DNA of 64,000 nt, from positions 434,001 through 498,000 of the forward strand of contig NZ_JACVQF010000200.1 of the NCBI RefSeq assembly GCF_014534645.1. The letters run 5' to 3'. The stretch comes from Streptomyces griseicoloratus (GTDB lineage: Bacteria; Actinomycetota; Actinomycetes; Streptomycetales; Streptomycetaceae). This document shows, one piece after another, positions 45,814 to 54,434 of this stretch. The position numbers and the translations under genes are program-made. Below the pieces are notes generated by a model, which was given only the letters and a program-made list of their open reading frames with translations, searched no databases and was not told the origin of the DNA. Within the stretch, counting starts at the first letter, position 1. Each line of letters opens with the position of its first letter.

Positions 45814-46547
45814 CGGAGACCGGCGGGCGCACGACGGTCCGGATCGAGAACCTGGTGCGTTCCTTCGGCGAGCGCCGGGTGCTGGACGGACTGGACCTGT
45901 CCATCGCGCCGGGCGAGTTCGTCGCCCTGCTCGGGCGCAGCGGGTCCGGCAAGAGCACGCTGCTGCGGGCGCTGGCCCGGCTCGACCACGAGGTGGCGGG
46001 CAGCGGCGGGCTGACGGCTCCGGACCACGTGTCCGTCGTCTTCCAGGACGCACGGCTGCTGCCCTGGAAACGGCTTCTCGACAATGTCGTCCTGGGCCTG
46101 GACGGGCCGTCGGCGCGGGAGCGCGGCAGGGCGGCCCTCGCCGAGGTCGGGCTCGCCGGGCGTGAGCGGGCCTGGCCCGTCGAGCTGTCCGGCGGCGAGC
46201 AGCAGCGCGTGTCACTGGCCCGTTCCCTCGTGCGGGAGCCGCAACTGCTGCTCGCCGACGAGCCGTTCGGTGCGCTGGACGCGCTCACCCGGATCCGGAT
46301 GCACGCGCTGCTGCGGCGCCTGTGCGAGCGGCACCGGCCCTCCGTGCTCCTCGTCACGCACGACGTCGACGAGGCCATCGCACTCGCGGACCGGGTCGTG
46401 GTGCTGGACCGCGGCCGGATCGCGGCCGATCTTCCCGTGGACCTCCCGGCACCGCGCCGCCACGGCAGCGGCGAGTACGCGGCCCTGCGCGGCCGGCTGC
46501 TCGCCCGGCTGGGAGTGGACCTCGCCGAGGAGGAGGACGCGGCATGA
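45789..46547 (+). CDS. ABC transporter ATP-binding protein (SsuB/TauB type)
   Basis: 252 residues: Walker A GRSGSGKST near residue 47, Q-loop FQDARLLPW, signature LSGGEQQR, Walker B LLLADEPFGALDA and H-loop VTHDVDEA. 'RLLPW' after the Q-loop is common in SsuB/TauB-type ATPases. It starts inside the end of the permease gene (25-bp overlap) and its stop overlaps the monooxygenase start. Confidence 0.93.
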   Translation: MAAHTGGLTETGGRTTVRIENLVRSFGERRVLDGLDLSIAPGEFVALLGRSGSGKSTLLRALARLDHEVAGSGGLTAPDHVSVVFQDARLLPWKRLLDNVVLGLDGPSARERGRAALAEVGLAGRERAWPVELSGGEQQRVSLARSLVREPQLLLADEPFGALDALTRIRMHALLRRLCERHRPSVLLVTHDVDEAIALADRVVVLDRGRIAADLPVDLPAPRRHGSGEYAALRGRLLARLGVDLAEEEDAA

Positions 46548-47881
46548 GTGCCCGGGAACTGCACCTGAACCTGTTCGTCTACCCGGGCGGTCACCACGAG
46601 GCCGCCTGGCGGTACCACGGCACCGATCCCGGCCGGCTCCTGGACATCGGCTTCTACCAGGACCTCGCCCGCAGGGCCGAGCAGGCCGCGTTCGACGCCG
46701 TGTTCTTCGCGGACGGCCCGTCGCTGGCCGACAACGTGCGCTACGCCAGCCGGTTCCGGCTGGAGCCGTTCACCTGGCTGTCGGCCGTCGCCGCCGCCAC
46801 CGAGCGGATCGGCCTGATCGCCACCGCGTCGACCACCTACACCGAGCCGTACAACCTGGCGCGTCTGTTCGCTTCGCTGGACCATCTCAGCCGGGGCCGG
46901 GCGGGCTGGAACATCGTGACGACGGGCGCGCCGCAGGCCGCAGCCAACTTCGGTCTCGACGCGCACCCGGTGCACGCCGAACGGTACGACCGCGCACGGG
47001 AGTTCGTGGACGTCGTGACGAAGCTGTGGGACAGCTGGGAGGACGAGGCGCTGGTCGCCGACCAGAAGTCCGGGCTGTTCGCCGACACGGACCGCATCCA
47101 CGAGATCGACCACGCCGGCCGCCATCTGAAGGTGCGCGGACCGCTGAACCTGCCCCGCTCCCCGCAGGGCCGCCCGGTCTACGTGCAGGCCGGGTCCTCC
47201 GAGGACGGCCGCGCCTTCGCGGCCGCGTACGCCGAGGCCGTGTTCACCGCGCACCAGACGCTGCGCAGCGGCCAGGAGTTCTACGCCGACCTCAAGGCGC
47301 GGGCCGCCGCGCTGGGCCGGGATCCGCAGCGGGTGATCGTCCTGCCGGGCATCAGCCCCTTCATCGGCTCGACGGAGGCGGAGGCACGCGCGCTGCACGA
47401 GGAGTTCAACGAACTCACCCAGCCCGAGTACTCGCTCCACCTGCTCCAGCGGCTGCTGGGGCTGGAGCTGAGCGCCGACGAGCTCGACGGCCCCGTGCCG
47501 CGGGCCCTCATCGAGACCCGGGGCGAACGCGGCAACGGCAGCCGCTTCCAGCTCGTCCTGGACATCATCGACCGCGAACAGCCCACGGTCCGGCAGCTCC
47601 TGCACCGCCTGGCCGGCGCCCGCGGCCACCGTGTGGTCGCGGGTACGCCGGAGCAGGTCGCCGACGAGATCCAGGAGTGGTTCGAGCACGGAGCCGCCGA
47701 CGGCTTCAACATCATGCCGCCCTGGCTCACCGGCGGATTCGACCTCTTCACCGAACACGTGGTGCCGATCCTGCGGGCGCGCGGCCTGTTCCGCACCGCC
47801 TACACCGGCGCCACGCTCCGCGAGCACTACGGGCTGCCGCGCCCCGCCGCCGCCCCCGTCCCGTCGAAGGAGACCGCGTGA
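46544..47881 (+). CDS. NtaA/SnaA/DszA-family flavin-dependent monooxygenase
   Basis: 445-residue LLM-fold enzyme that uses FMNH2 from a separate reductase. N-terminal LHLNLFVYPGGHHEAAWRY and FDAVFFADGP, then ASTTYTEPYNLARLFASLDHLSRGRAGWNIVTT (in pieces) and GPLNLPRSPQGRPVYVQAG are the NtaA/DszA/DmoA hallmarks. Family members open organosulfur or amine compounds (dibenzothiophene sulfone, dimethyl sulfide, NTA). The sulfonate-type importer and Cys leader suggest it releases sulfite or sulfide sulfur from the imported compound. No flavin reductase gene lies in the operon. Confidence 0.9.
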   Translation: MSARELHLNLFVYPGGHHEAAWRYHGTDPGRLLDIGFYQDLARRAEQAAFDAVFFADGPSLADNVRYASRFRLEPFTWLSAVAAATERIGLIATASTTYTEPYNLARLFASLDHLSRGRAGWNIVTTGAPQAAANFGLDAHPVHAERYDRAREFVDVVTKLWDSWEDEALVADQKSGLFADTDRIHEIDHAGRHLKVRGPLNLPRSPQGRPVYVQAGSSEDGRAFAAAYAEAVFTAHQTLRSGQEFYADLKARAAALGRDPQRVIVLPGISPFIGSTEAEARALHEEFNELTQPEYSLHLLQRLLGLELSADELDGPVPRALIETRGERGNGSRFQLVLDIIDREQPTVRQLLHRLAGARGHRVVAGTPEQVADEIQEWFEHGAADGFNIMPPWLTGGFDLFTEHVVPILRARGLFRTAYTGATLREHYGLPRPAAAPVPSKETA

Positions 47882-49128
47882 CACCGCCCCTGTCCCGTCC
47901 CAGCCGCCGCACGTTCGTCGCCCTCGGCGCGGCGGCCCTGCTGCCGGCGTCCGTCGCCGCCCCGCGGGCCGTCGCGGCCGACCGCCGCTCGGCGGTGCTC
48001 ACCTGGTACGACACCACGGCCGAGACGATCGCGGCGGCCGGAGCCGCCACCCAGGTCACCAACAGCCGTACGTGGGCGATCGCGTGGCTCGCCGCGGCCC
48101 GCGCCGTCCGGAGCGTGCCCGGGGGTGTCGACCGCGCCGCCTACCAGGAGGCCGCTCTCGTCTCGGCCGTGCACCAGGCGCTGGTGGACCTGGTCCCCGG
48201 CCGGGCCGAGCAGCTGGACGCCACGTACCGGCAGAGCCTGGACCGCGTCCCGGGCGGCGAGGCCCGCAGCCTCGGCGTCGCGGCGGGGCGGCGCGAGGCC
48301 GCCGTCGTGCTCGGCTCGCGCCGCGACGACGGGCTCGATCCCGCCTCGGTCAACGCCCCGTACCCGGTACCGGCTCCCGGGCCCGGGGTCTGGCAGCCGA
48401 CGCCACCCTCGTACGCACCGGCGACCCAGTACGGCAACCGGCTCGCCGTGCCCTTCCTGCTCAGGACGCCCGACCAGTTCAGACCGGGTCCGCCGCCCGC
48501 GCTGGACTCCGACCGCTATGCCGCCGACCTCGCGGAGGTCCGTGCGTACGGCTCCGTGGACAGCCCGGTGCGCAGCCCGCACCAGACCGAGACGGCCACC
48601 TTCTGGCTGGGCTCCTCGCTCACCCTGTACACCGAGCCGCTGCGGGTGGCGCTCTCCCGCACCCCGCGGGGGATCGCCGAACAGGCCCGGCTGGTCGCCC
48701 TGTTCCACGTGGCCCTGGTGGACACGCAGATCGCCACGTCCGACGGCAAGTACGCGTACGAGCGGTGGCGCCCGGTCACCGCGATCCGCACCGGGGCCGT
48801 CGACCCCGACCCGGGCTGGACCCCGCTGCACACCACGCCCGCCCACCCCGACCACCCGAGCGGCCACAACACCTACTCGGGGGCGGCGGAGGCTGTGCTC
48901 ACGGCGTTCTCCGGTGCGCGCACCGCCCCGTTCGCACTGACCAGTCCCACCGCACCCGGGGTGACCCGCACCTACACCACCTGGAGGCAGCTCACCGACG
49001 AGAACGTCGAGGCCCGGGTCCTGTCCGGCATCCACACCCGGTCGGCCGACGAGGCGGGCGTCGTCCTGGGCAGGCGGGTGGCCCGCTTCGCGCTGGAGCA
49101 CGCCGGGGAGCTGTTCGGCTCCGCGTGA
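47878..49128 (+). CDS. Tat-exported vanadium-haloperoxidase-like PAP2 protein
   Basis: 416 residues. N-terminal twin-arginine signal (SRRTFVALG then a hydrophobic stretch and AVAADR cut region) implies folded export. The whole vanadate/phosphate pocket is present: K291-x6-R298-P299, PSGH at 327-330 and R380-x5-H386. Proteins with this set are vanadium haloperoxidases or acid phosphatases, which cannot be told apart here. GTG overlaps the monooxygenase stop, so it is translated with it. An exported oxidase/phosphatase in a sulfur-import operon is unusual; it could release or modify organosulfur substrates outside the cell. Confidence 0.87.
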   Translation: MTPPLSRPSRRTFVALGAAALLPASVAAPRAVAADRRSAVLTWYDTTAETIAAAGAATQVTNSRTWAIAWLAAARAVRSVPGGVDRAAYQEAALVSAVHQALVDLVPGRAEQLDATYRQSLDRVPGGEARSLGVAAGRREAAVVLGSRRDDGLDPASVNAPYPVPAPGPGVWQPTPPSYAPATQYGNRLAVPFLLRTPDQFRPGPPPALDSDRYAADLAEVRAYGSVDSPVRSPHQTETATFWLGSSLTLYTEPLRVALSRTPRGIAEQARLVALFHVALVDTQIATSDGKYAYERWRPVTAIRTGAVDPDPGWTPLHTTPAHPDHPSGHNTYSGAAEAVLTAFSGARTAPFALTSPTAPGVTRTYTTWRQLTDENVEARVLSGIHTRSADEAGVVLGRRVARFALEHAGELFGSA

Positions 49129-49132
49129 GGGG

Positions 49133-51052
49133 TCAGCCCTGTTCCAGTGCCGTGCGCAGGGCCAGCGGCGTGGCGGCCGCCCAGGCCTGCGGCGAGCAGG
49201 CGTGCGGGTACGGGACGGGTCCGGCGGTCGCCGCGCGGTCGTAGCCGGCGATGACCTCGGGCAGCCGGTGACCGTGGTGGGCCGCCGCCGCGACGAGGCC
49301 CCCGGCGACCGTACGTGCCTCGGCGGCGAGGCCGTGGCGGGCCAGGCCGAGGGCGATGACGGCGTTGTCGTGCGGCCAGGCGCTGCCCCGGTGGTAGGAC
49401 AGGGGGTGGTACGGCTTCTGTCCTGCCGCCAGGGTGCGGATCGCCCAGCCGGAGAAGAAGTCGGGCTCCAGCAGCCGGCGGCCCACCCGGCGGGCGCGGC
49501 CCTCGTCGAGGATGCCCGACCAGAGCAGGTGCCCGGCGTCCGACGCCAGGGCGTCCACCTGTCGCCCCGCACCGTCCAGCGCGAGGGCGGGGAAGCCGGC
49601 CTCCGGCATCCAGAAGTCGGTGAGGAACCGCTCGCGCAGCCGGCCGGCGGCTTCGCGCAGGCGCCGTGCGTACGGCTCGTCCCGCCAGACCTCGTCGGCG
49701 AGTTCGGCCGTGCGCACGAGGGCGTCGTAGGCGTAGCCCTGTGCTTCCGACACCGCGATCGGGCCCTGGGCCTGGGTGCCGTCGCGGAAGCAGACGGCGC
49801 CCGCGGAGTCCTTCCAGTTCTGGTTGACCAGTCCGCCCGGGTCCGGGGTGTAGACGAGGTAGCCGTGCTCCCGCAGTCCGCCGTCGGTGAGCATCCAGTC
49901 CACGGCCTGCCGTGCGTGCCCCTCCAGGCGTGCCGCGAGCGAGGCGTCGCGGACGGTCTCGTAGTGGGCGTGGAGCAGCACCAGGAAGAGGGGCGTGGCG
50001 TCGACGGCGCCGTAGTACCGGCCGTACGGGACCTGCCGGAAGTGGGCGAGTTCGCCGTGCCGGGTCTCGTGGACGATGCGGCCGGGCTGCTCCCCGCTGA
50101 AGGTGTCGTGGCGCCGCCCCTGCGTGGCGGCGAGCGCGCTCAGGACGGCGGCGGCCGTCGCGGGCCGGTACGGCAGCAGGAAGTACGACGTCAGCAGGGA
50201 GTCCCGGCCGAACAGGGTGAGGAACCACGGGATGCCGGCGGCGGGTATGCGCACCTCCTCGCCGTCCACGCCGGTGACCGGGATCGTCAGCAGGTCGATG
50301 TCGGCGAGGCCGCGCTCGCAGGCGCGGGTCAGGTCGTCCGTCCCGTCCACCGCCGCGGGGCCGCGCCGGTGCGGGCGCGGTTCGGCGGGGGCCGTGAGCG
50401 GACGGCCGTGGGGGCGGGCGCGGACGGTCAGGTGCAGGTCGGCCTGTCCGTGCGCCGCGAGGGACAGCCGCCAGGTGAGCGTCCGTGCGGTGCCTGGCGG
50501 ATCCGGGGGCGTGGTGGCGGCCGGGTCCGGCGCGGGACGGCAGGTGACGGAGGTGGCGGAGTGCCAGTCGGATCGCCGGTAGTCGAAGCGCAGTCCGTCG
50601 GCCGTGTGGTGGACGTGGCCTTCCGCGCCGGGTTTGGTGTAGTGGCGGTCGTCGGCGCGCAGTTCGAAGAGGTCGGCGAAGTCGGCGTCGACGGTGAGGT
50701 CGAGGCGTGCGGTCACCGGGTCGGGGCGGTTGCTGACGATGCGCAGGTGTTCGGTGAACGTGCCCGCGCCGACGCTCTGTGTGCGGAAGACGGTGTACGG
50801 GGGCGGGTTGTCCCGCGTGCCCTCGGGCGTCAGGACGCAGGCGGCCGTGTCGTCCGTCTCCGCGGTCGCCGGCACGAGGGCGACGGGTGCGGTGCCGTCG
50901 ACGGTGAGCTGCCAGCGGCTGAGGTGACGGGCGTCGCGGGCGAACAGTCCGTCGGGGGCGGATCCGCGGGTGCCGCTGATCTCCCCGTCTGCGCCGAGGC
51001 GTACGAAGGTGGCGTCGCGCACCAGTTGGACGCGGTGGTCGGCCGCGGTCAT
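49133..51052 (-). CDS. Glycogen-debranching-type (amylo-alpha-1,6-glucosidase) protein
   Basis: 639 residues: an N-terminal GDE_N beta-sandwich (about 5-210: GSAPDGLFARDARHLSRW, VDADFADLFELR) and a C-terminal (alpha/alpha)6 catalytic barrel with GIPWFLTLFGRDSLLTSY near 290, QNWKDSAGAVCF near 430 and KPYHPLSYHRGSAWPHDNAVIALGLARHG near 560 in pieces. No signal peptide, so it acts on imported sugar. Start overlaps the end of the upstream glycosidase gene (ATGA). Substrate is probably an alpha-linked oligosaccharide but not determined. Confidence 0.88.
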   Translation of the reverse strand: MTAADHRVQLVRDATFVRLGADGEISGTRGSAPDGLFARDARHLSRWQLTVDGTAPVALVPATAETDDTAACVLTPEGTRDNPPPYTVFRTQSVGAGTFTEHLRIVSNRPDPVTARLDLTVDADFADLFELRADDRHYTKPGAEGHVHHTADGLRFDYRRSDWHSATSVTCRPAPDPAATTPPDPPGTARTLTWRLSLAAHGQADLHLTVRARPHGRPLTAPAEPRPHRRGPAAVDGTDDLTRACERGLADIDLLTIPVTGVDGEEVRIPAAGIPWFLTLFGRDSLLTSYFLLPYRPATAAAVLSALAATQGRRHDTFSGEQPGRIVHETRHGELAHFRQVPYGRYYGAVDATPLFLVLLHAHYETVRDASLAARLEGHARQAVDWMLTDGGLREHGYLVYTPDPGGLVNQNWKDSAGAVCFRDGTQAQGPIAVSEAQGYAYDALVRTAELADEVWRDEPYARRLREAAGRLRERFLTDFWMPEAGFPALALDGAGRQVDALASDAGHLLWSGILDEGRARRVGRRLLEPDFFSGWAIRTLAAGQKPYHPLSYHRGSAWPHDNAVIALGLARHGLAAEARTVAGGLVAAAAHHGHRLPEVIAGYDRAATAGPVPYPHACSPQAWAAATPLALRTALEQG

Positions 51053-52416
51053 GGCATGGGTTCCTTCGGGTCGGCGCACAGCAGGTCGAGCGTGAGCGCG
51101 GCGGTCCAGGAGAACTGCCGGGTGCCGCGGGCGGCGCCGGTGGACGGGTCGACGTACTCGGCGAACCCGGAGCGTCCCGCCTCGGCGAGGAAGCCGTCCC
51201 GCAGGCGTGCGGCGCCCTCCTGGAGGCCGTGGGTGCGCAGTCCGCGCTGGATCAGCCAGGCGGTGTTGAACCAGGCGGGGCCGCGCCAGTACCGCGTGGG
51301 GTCGAAGGCGTGGCCGGTGAGGTCGTAGCTCGGGACCAGGCGGGTGGCCGGGGCGTCGAAGTGCGGGCCGTCGAGCGTCGTGCACAGGTGCCGGACGACG
51401 TCCGTCGGCAGGCCGGGCACGACGAGCGGGATCAGCCCGGAGACACCGCGTTCGTCGACGAGGGTGTCGGTGTGCAGGTCGCGCGCGCGGAACAGGCCGG
51501 CGTCCTCGTCCCACAGCCGGGTGACCATCCGCCGGGTCAGCCGGGCGGCGCGTGCGGTGTGCGGTTCGCCGTTCGTGCCCAGTTCGCGGGCGATGGCGGC
51601 CAGGGCCAGTTCGCTGACGACCAGCAGGGCGTTGAAGCAGGGGTCCTCGACGGCGAACCGGTGCGTGAGTCCGCGGTCGTCGTAGCCCGCCTCGCGGTAG
51701 TCGGTCGCCAGCCGCACGTAGCGGCCGTAGTCGAGGTCGGTGGGCCGGTCGGCGGGATGGCCGTGGTCGAGGTCGGCGCGCCGGAAGGCCCCGGGCGGCG
51801 TGGGTTCGACGCGTTCCAGGGCGCGGTCCCAGCAGGGGCTGTTGTCCATGCCCGGTTCCCACGGGTGGACGACGGCGGCCAGTCCGCCGCCGCCGAGGTC
51901 GCGGCGGGTGAGGAGGTAGTCGTGCCAGGCCGCGAGCCGTGGCCGGAGGCGGGCGAGGAAGCCGCGGCGCCGGGACTCCGCCGGGTCGGCCCGGTGCACG
52001 AGCCAGGCGGCCAGGGCGTGCACCGGGGGCTGGACGATGCCGGAGGTCTCGGGAGACGGGGGTGCGCCCGCGGTCCGGCCGGCCCGGGAGGACTGCCAGA
52101 AGTCGGGGCTCGGGAAGTAGGCGTCGTGCGGCAGGGCGGGGTTGAAGACGATGTGGGGGACGCGTCCGTCGGCCCACTGCCCGGCCAGCAGGGATTCCAG
52201 CTCCCGCTGGGCGCGGCGCACGGAGAGGTGGCGCAGGCCGATGGCGATGAACGCCGAGTCCCAGCTCCACTGGTGGGGGTAGAGGGTGCGGGAGGGGACG
52301 GTGGAGGTGCCGGTCCAGTTGCCGAGGAGGACCCGCGCCGCACCGCGCCGCAGTGTCAGGTGGTCTGCGGGCGCGGTGGGCGCGGGCCGGTCGAGGAGGT
52401 CCAGGGGGGATGTCAC
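51049..52416 (-). CDS. MGH1/GH63-like (alpha/alpha)6 glycosidase
   Basis: 455 residues of the mannosylglycerate-hydrolase-like/GH63 group: LYPHQWSWDSAFIAIGLRHL near 45, HIVFNPALPHDAYFPSP, VHPWEPGMDNSPCWD near 185, and a C-terminal FDPTRYWRGPAWFNTAWLIQRGL that matches the GH37/63 'RGP(A/I)W' motif. Catalytic acid Asp is probably in 'DNSP(C)WD'. No signal peptide. GTG start overlaps the stop of the TIM-barrel gene; part of a four-gene operon. GH63-type enzymes cleave alpha-glucosides or mannosyl/glucosylglycerate; which applies here is open. Confidence 0.86.
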   Translation of the reverse strand: MTSPLDLLDRPAPTAPADHLTLRRGAARVLLGNWTGTSTVPSRTLYPHQWSWDSAFIAIGLRHLSVRRAQRELESLLAGQWADGRVPHIVFNPALPHDAYFPSPDFWQSSRAGRTAGAPPSPETSGIVQPPVHALAAWLVHRADPAESRRRGFLARLRPRLAAWHDYLLTRRDLGGGGLAAVVHPWEPGMDNSPCWDRALERVEPTPPGAFRRADLDHGHPADRPTDLDYGRYVRLATDYREAGYDDRGLTHRFAVEDPCFNALLVVSELALAAIARELGTNGEPHTARAARLTRRMVTRLWDEDAGLFRARDLHTDTLVDERGVSGLIPLVVPGLPTDVVRHLCTTLDGPHFDAPATRLVPSYDLTGHAFDPTRYWRGPAWFNTAWLIQRGLRTHGLQEGAARLRDGFLAEAGRSGFAEYVDPSTGAARGTRQFSWTAALTLDLLCADPKEPMP

Positions 52417-53213
52417 GCGCCCGACCTCTTCAGGAAGGCGGGGACGGAGCGCACGGCTTCGACGGGGTCGCCGGTCAGGCGGCACTCCAGGGCCAGGTGG
52501 CCGTCGTAGCCGATGGTGTGCAGGGCGCCGAGCCAGGCGGGCCAGTCGAGGTGTCCGGCGCCGGGCTGGAAGCGGTTGGAGTCGGAGACCTGGGCGTGGC
52601 CGATGACGTCGGCGTGGGCGAGGATCGCGGCGGCGGGGTCGGTCTCCTCGATGTTCATGTGGTAGCTGTCGATGCCGATCCGGATCGAGTCCAGGCCGGT
52701 CGCGCGGATCAGGTCGGCGGCCTGTTCGAGCCGGTTGACCATGTGGTCCTCGTAGCGGTTGAGCGGCTCCAGGAAGAGCGTGACGCCCTCCTTGCGGGCG
52801 TGCTCGCCGAGTTCGGTGAGGCCGGCGAGGAGCACCTCGCGGTCCTCCTCCTCGGTGCGCGGGGGCTCGAAGGGGGGCAGGCGCCGGGAGAACATGCCGT
52901 ACGAGGCGGGGGTCTGGGCGCCCACGCCGCCGATCTCGGCGATGACGGTGAGCTGGGACTTCATCTGGGCGACGGCGTCGCGCCGCAGGTCCTCGTCGAA
53001 GGCGCCGAGGAAGTGCAGCATGTCGACGCAGACGGTCGGCATGACGACGCCGTCCTTGGCGGCCTGCTTGAGTTCGTCGAGCCGGGAGGCGAAGTGGAGG
53101 TCGCCCTTGCCGCGCAGTTCGACGGCGTCGTAGCCGGCCTGCTGGGCGAAGTCCCACTTGGCCTGGAGGGTGTCTCCGGGCAGGAGTTGTTCCTGGACGG
53201 CGGTCTTGAGCAT
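52413..53213 (-). CDS. Sugar phosphate isomerase/epimerase family TIM barrel
   Basis: 266 residues of the xylose-isomerase-like (AP endonuclease 2) superfamily. Metal-ligand motifs are visible: LEPLNRYEDHMVNR (Glu), IGIDSYHMNIEE (Asp, His), HAQVSDSNRFQPGAGHLDW (His) and LALECRL (Glu). Family members are ketose 3-epimerases, hydroxypyruvate isomerases or, with a Gfo/Idh partner, enzymes that act on 3-keto sugars. Soluble. Second gene of the operon after the MDR gene. Confidence 0.86.
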   Translation of the reverse strand: MLKTAVQEQLLPGDTLQAKWDFAQQAGYDAVELRGKGDLHFASRLDELKQAAKDGVVMPTVCVDMLHFLGAFDEDLRRDAVAQMKSQLTVIAEIGGVGAQTPASYGMFSRRLPPFEPPRTEEEDREVLLAGLTELGEHARKEGVTLFLEPLNRYEDHMVNRLEQAADLIRATGLDSIRIGIDSYHMNIEETDPAAAILAHADVIGHAQVSDSNRFQPGAGHLDWPAWLGALHTIGYDGHLALECRLTGDPVEAVRSVPAFLKRSGA

Positions 53214-53236
53214 GGGGAGGGGGCCTTTCGGGACTC

Positions 53237-54310
53237 TCAGAATTCCAGGACGACCTGCAGCGCCTCGGCGGGGCGCTCGTCCAGCAGTACGTAGGCGTCG
53301 GCGGCGTCGGCGGCCGGGATCACGTGGCTCACCAGGGAGGTGACGTCCACCTGGCCCTCGGCGACCAGGCGCAGGAAGGTCTGCTGGAGGCGCTCGACCG
53401 TCCAGCGGTTCGACAGCTGCGGGGGCACGCCGCCGATCTGGGAGCAGATCAGCTGGACGCGGTTGTGGTGGAACTCGTCGCCGAGGCGCAGGCCGATTCC
53501 GTCGCCCTGGTAGAAGCCGGAGGCGACCACCCGGCCGCCGGCGGCGACCGAGCGCAGGGCCTCGTGCAGGGCCGGGTAGGCGCCGCTGATCTCGATGGCG
53601 AGGTCGGCGCCGAGGCCCGCGGTGGCCTCGCGGATCCGTTCGGCGACGGCGTCGGTGCGGGCGTTGAGGGTGTGCTGGGCGCCGTAGCGCTTCGCGGTCT
53701 CCAGGCGGCCGTCGAGGGCGTCGACGGCCGTGACGCGGGCACCGCTGAGCTGGGCGAGGCGGGTGGTGAGCAGGCCGATGACGCCCTGCCCGAACACGGC
53801 GACGTCCTCGCCGAGGTGGATGTCGCCGGCCAGGACGGCGTTGTACGCGATGGCGCCGACCCGGGCGAAGGCACCGGCCAGCGGCTCCAGGCCGGCCGGC
53901 AGGGTGTGGCCGGTCATGCGCTCGGCGGGGACGATCCCCTCGCTGCGGTGGCCCCAGATGCCCCACACCAGGTCGCCGACGGCCGGCAGTCCCGGCGTGC
54001 CGGCCAGCTCCGGGGAGATCTCGACGACCTCGCCGACCTCCGAGTAGCCCCAGCCGGCCACCGGATACTCGATGCCGGGCGCGCCCTCGCGGAACAGGCG
54101 TGCCTCGGGGTCCCAGGTGCGCGTCAGATACGGGTTGGTGCCGCGGTAGGCGGTGAGCTCGGTGCCCGCCGAGATGCCCGAGTAGCGGGTGCGGACCCGC
54201 AGATGGCCGGGCGGCAGTTCGGCCCGGACGTGCTCGGCGACCTCCACCTGACGGGGGCCGGTGAACTGAACGACGCGTTCCACGGATGAGACGGACGACA
54301 CGGGCGACAC
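53237..54310 (-). CDS. MDR-superfamily oxidoreductase lacking the usual zinc Cys
   Basis: 357 residues of the medium-chain dehydrogenase/reductase fold with a GQGVIGLLTTRLAQ Rossmann loop near 172. In place of the catalytic-zinc Cys the sequence reads RYSGISAGTEL, and the GHE motif is replaced by GIEYPVAGWGY, so it belongs to the zinc-poor BchC/sugar-linked group. It probably oxidises a sugar or sugar-derived alcohol with NAD(P). GTG start with GGAG upstream; first gene of the leftward operon and under the divergent operator. Confidence 0.85.
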   Translation of the reverse strand: MSPVSSVSSVERVVQFTGPRQVEVAEHVRAELPPGHLRVRTRYSGISAGTELTAYRGTNPYLTRTWDPEARLFREGAPGIEYPVAGWGYSEVGEVVEISPELAGTPGLPAVGDLVWGIWGHRSEGIVPAERMTGHTLPAGLEPLAGAFARVGAIAYNAVLAGDIHLGEDVAVFGQGVIGLLTTRLAQLSGARVTAVDALDGRLETAKRYGAQHTLNARTDAVAERIREATAGLGADLAIEISGAYPALHEALRSVAAGGRVVASGFYQGDGIGLRLGDEFHHNRVQLICSQIGGVPPQLSNRWTVERLQQTFLRLVAEGQVDVTSLVSHVIPAADAADAYVLLDERPAEALQVVLEF

Positions 54311-54342
54311 GGACGGCTCCGGATGGTTGCTGGTGCGGTTGC

Positions 54343-54375
54343 GTCGACAATATCCACAACTTATGTCTTGTCAAC
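54343..54375. promoter_or_regulatory. GTYGACAA palindrome: divergent promoter/operator of the sugar regulon
   Basis: GTCGACAA (54343-54350) and TTGTCAAC (54368-54375) are near-perfect inverted halves 17 bp apart in an A/T-rich gap. A leftward promoter TTGACA-N16-TATTGT overlaps the element. A matching GTTGACAA lies right after the cluster at 59928-59935. The ROK protein of the cluster is the obvious candidate binder. Confidence 0.62.
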
Positions 54376-54434
54376 ACGCAAAACTGATGCTGAGATGCGT
54401 GGCGAGTAGACGTAAGCCGGAACGAGGACACGCA

